Shown here in pieces: positions 5,932 through 5,937 of a DNA stretch of 5,937 bases. Source of the stretch: an uncultured Azospirillum sp. (GTDB lineage Bacteria; Pseudomonadota; Alphaproteobacteria; RF32; CAG-239); assembly GCA_947383875.1 (NCBI GenBank), contig CANDEX010000084.1, positions 1 through 5,937 of the forward strand. Direction: 5' to 3'. The position numbers were made by a program, and so were the translations under genes. The first letter of the stretch is position 1, and each line of letters opens with the position of its first letter. The notes beneath the pieces are model-generated. The model worked only from the letters and a program-made list of their open reading frames with translations. It was not told where the DNA came from and did no database searches.

Positions 5932-5937
5932 ATTCAA

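Overview
The window looks like chromosomal DNA of a moderately AT-rich alphaproteobacterium, possibly one of the uncultured, host-associated (gut-type) lineages. The support is a groES-groEL pair with alphaproteobacterial-looking proteins, a tRNA-Gly(GCC) gene with an encoded CCA end, and a Cys-rich protein with a DUF1566/Lcl-type C-terminal domain. The lineage assignment is inference from protein character, not from a search.

Layout, left to right. (1) 1-458: 3' end of a Cys-rich, probably exported protein, closed by a hairpin terminator (478-498). (2) 571-2015: two membrane-protein genes on the + strand, 47 bp apart and probably co-transcribed: a type IV prepilin peptidase with intact aspartate motifs but no Cys cluster, and a one-domain voltage-gated cation channel with an unusual TLDGWAS pore motif. 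(3) 2021-2052: a bidirectional terminator shared with a convergent - strand gene (2063-2662) for a 199-residue protein I do not recognise. (4) 2663-2841: a divergent control region between that gene and groES, with a perfect 8-bp inverted repeat over the likely - strand -10 box and a heat-shock-type promoter candidate for groESL. No CIRCE element is visible. (5) 2842-4805: groES and groEL; GroEL is canonical apart from a Cys-His-Cys motif in its tail. (6) 4807-4929: the groEL terminator hairpin, whose loop carries a nested 80-bp palindrome bounded by TA, resembling a MITE inserted at a TA dinucleotide. (7) 4931-5153: a T-rich spacer without a visible gene. (8) 5154-5774: a histidine-phosphatase gene. 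(9) 5857-5931: tRNA-Gly(GCC), whose T loop reads TCCGAAT instead of TTCGAAT.

Functionally, GroES and GroEL form one folding machine. The prepilin peptidase could process pilin-like substrates, but no pilus genes lie in the window. The channel, phosphatase and unknown gene have no evident shared pathway. I see no CRISPR array, phage module, toxin-antitoxin pair or defence system. The most unusual items are the palindrome inside the groEL terminator, the channel pore motif, and the operator-like palindrome in front of the unknown gene.
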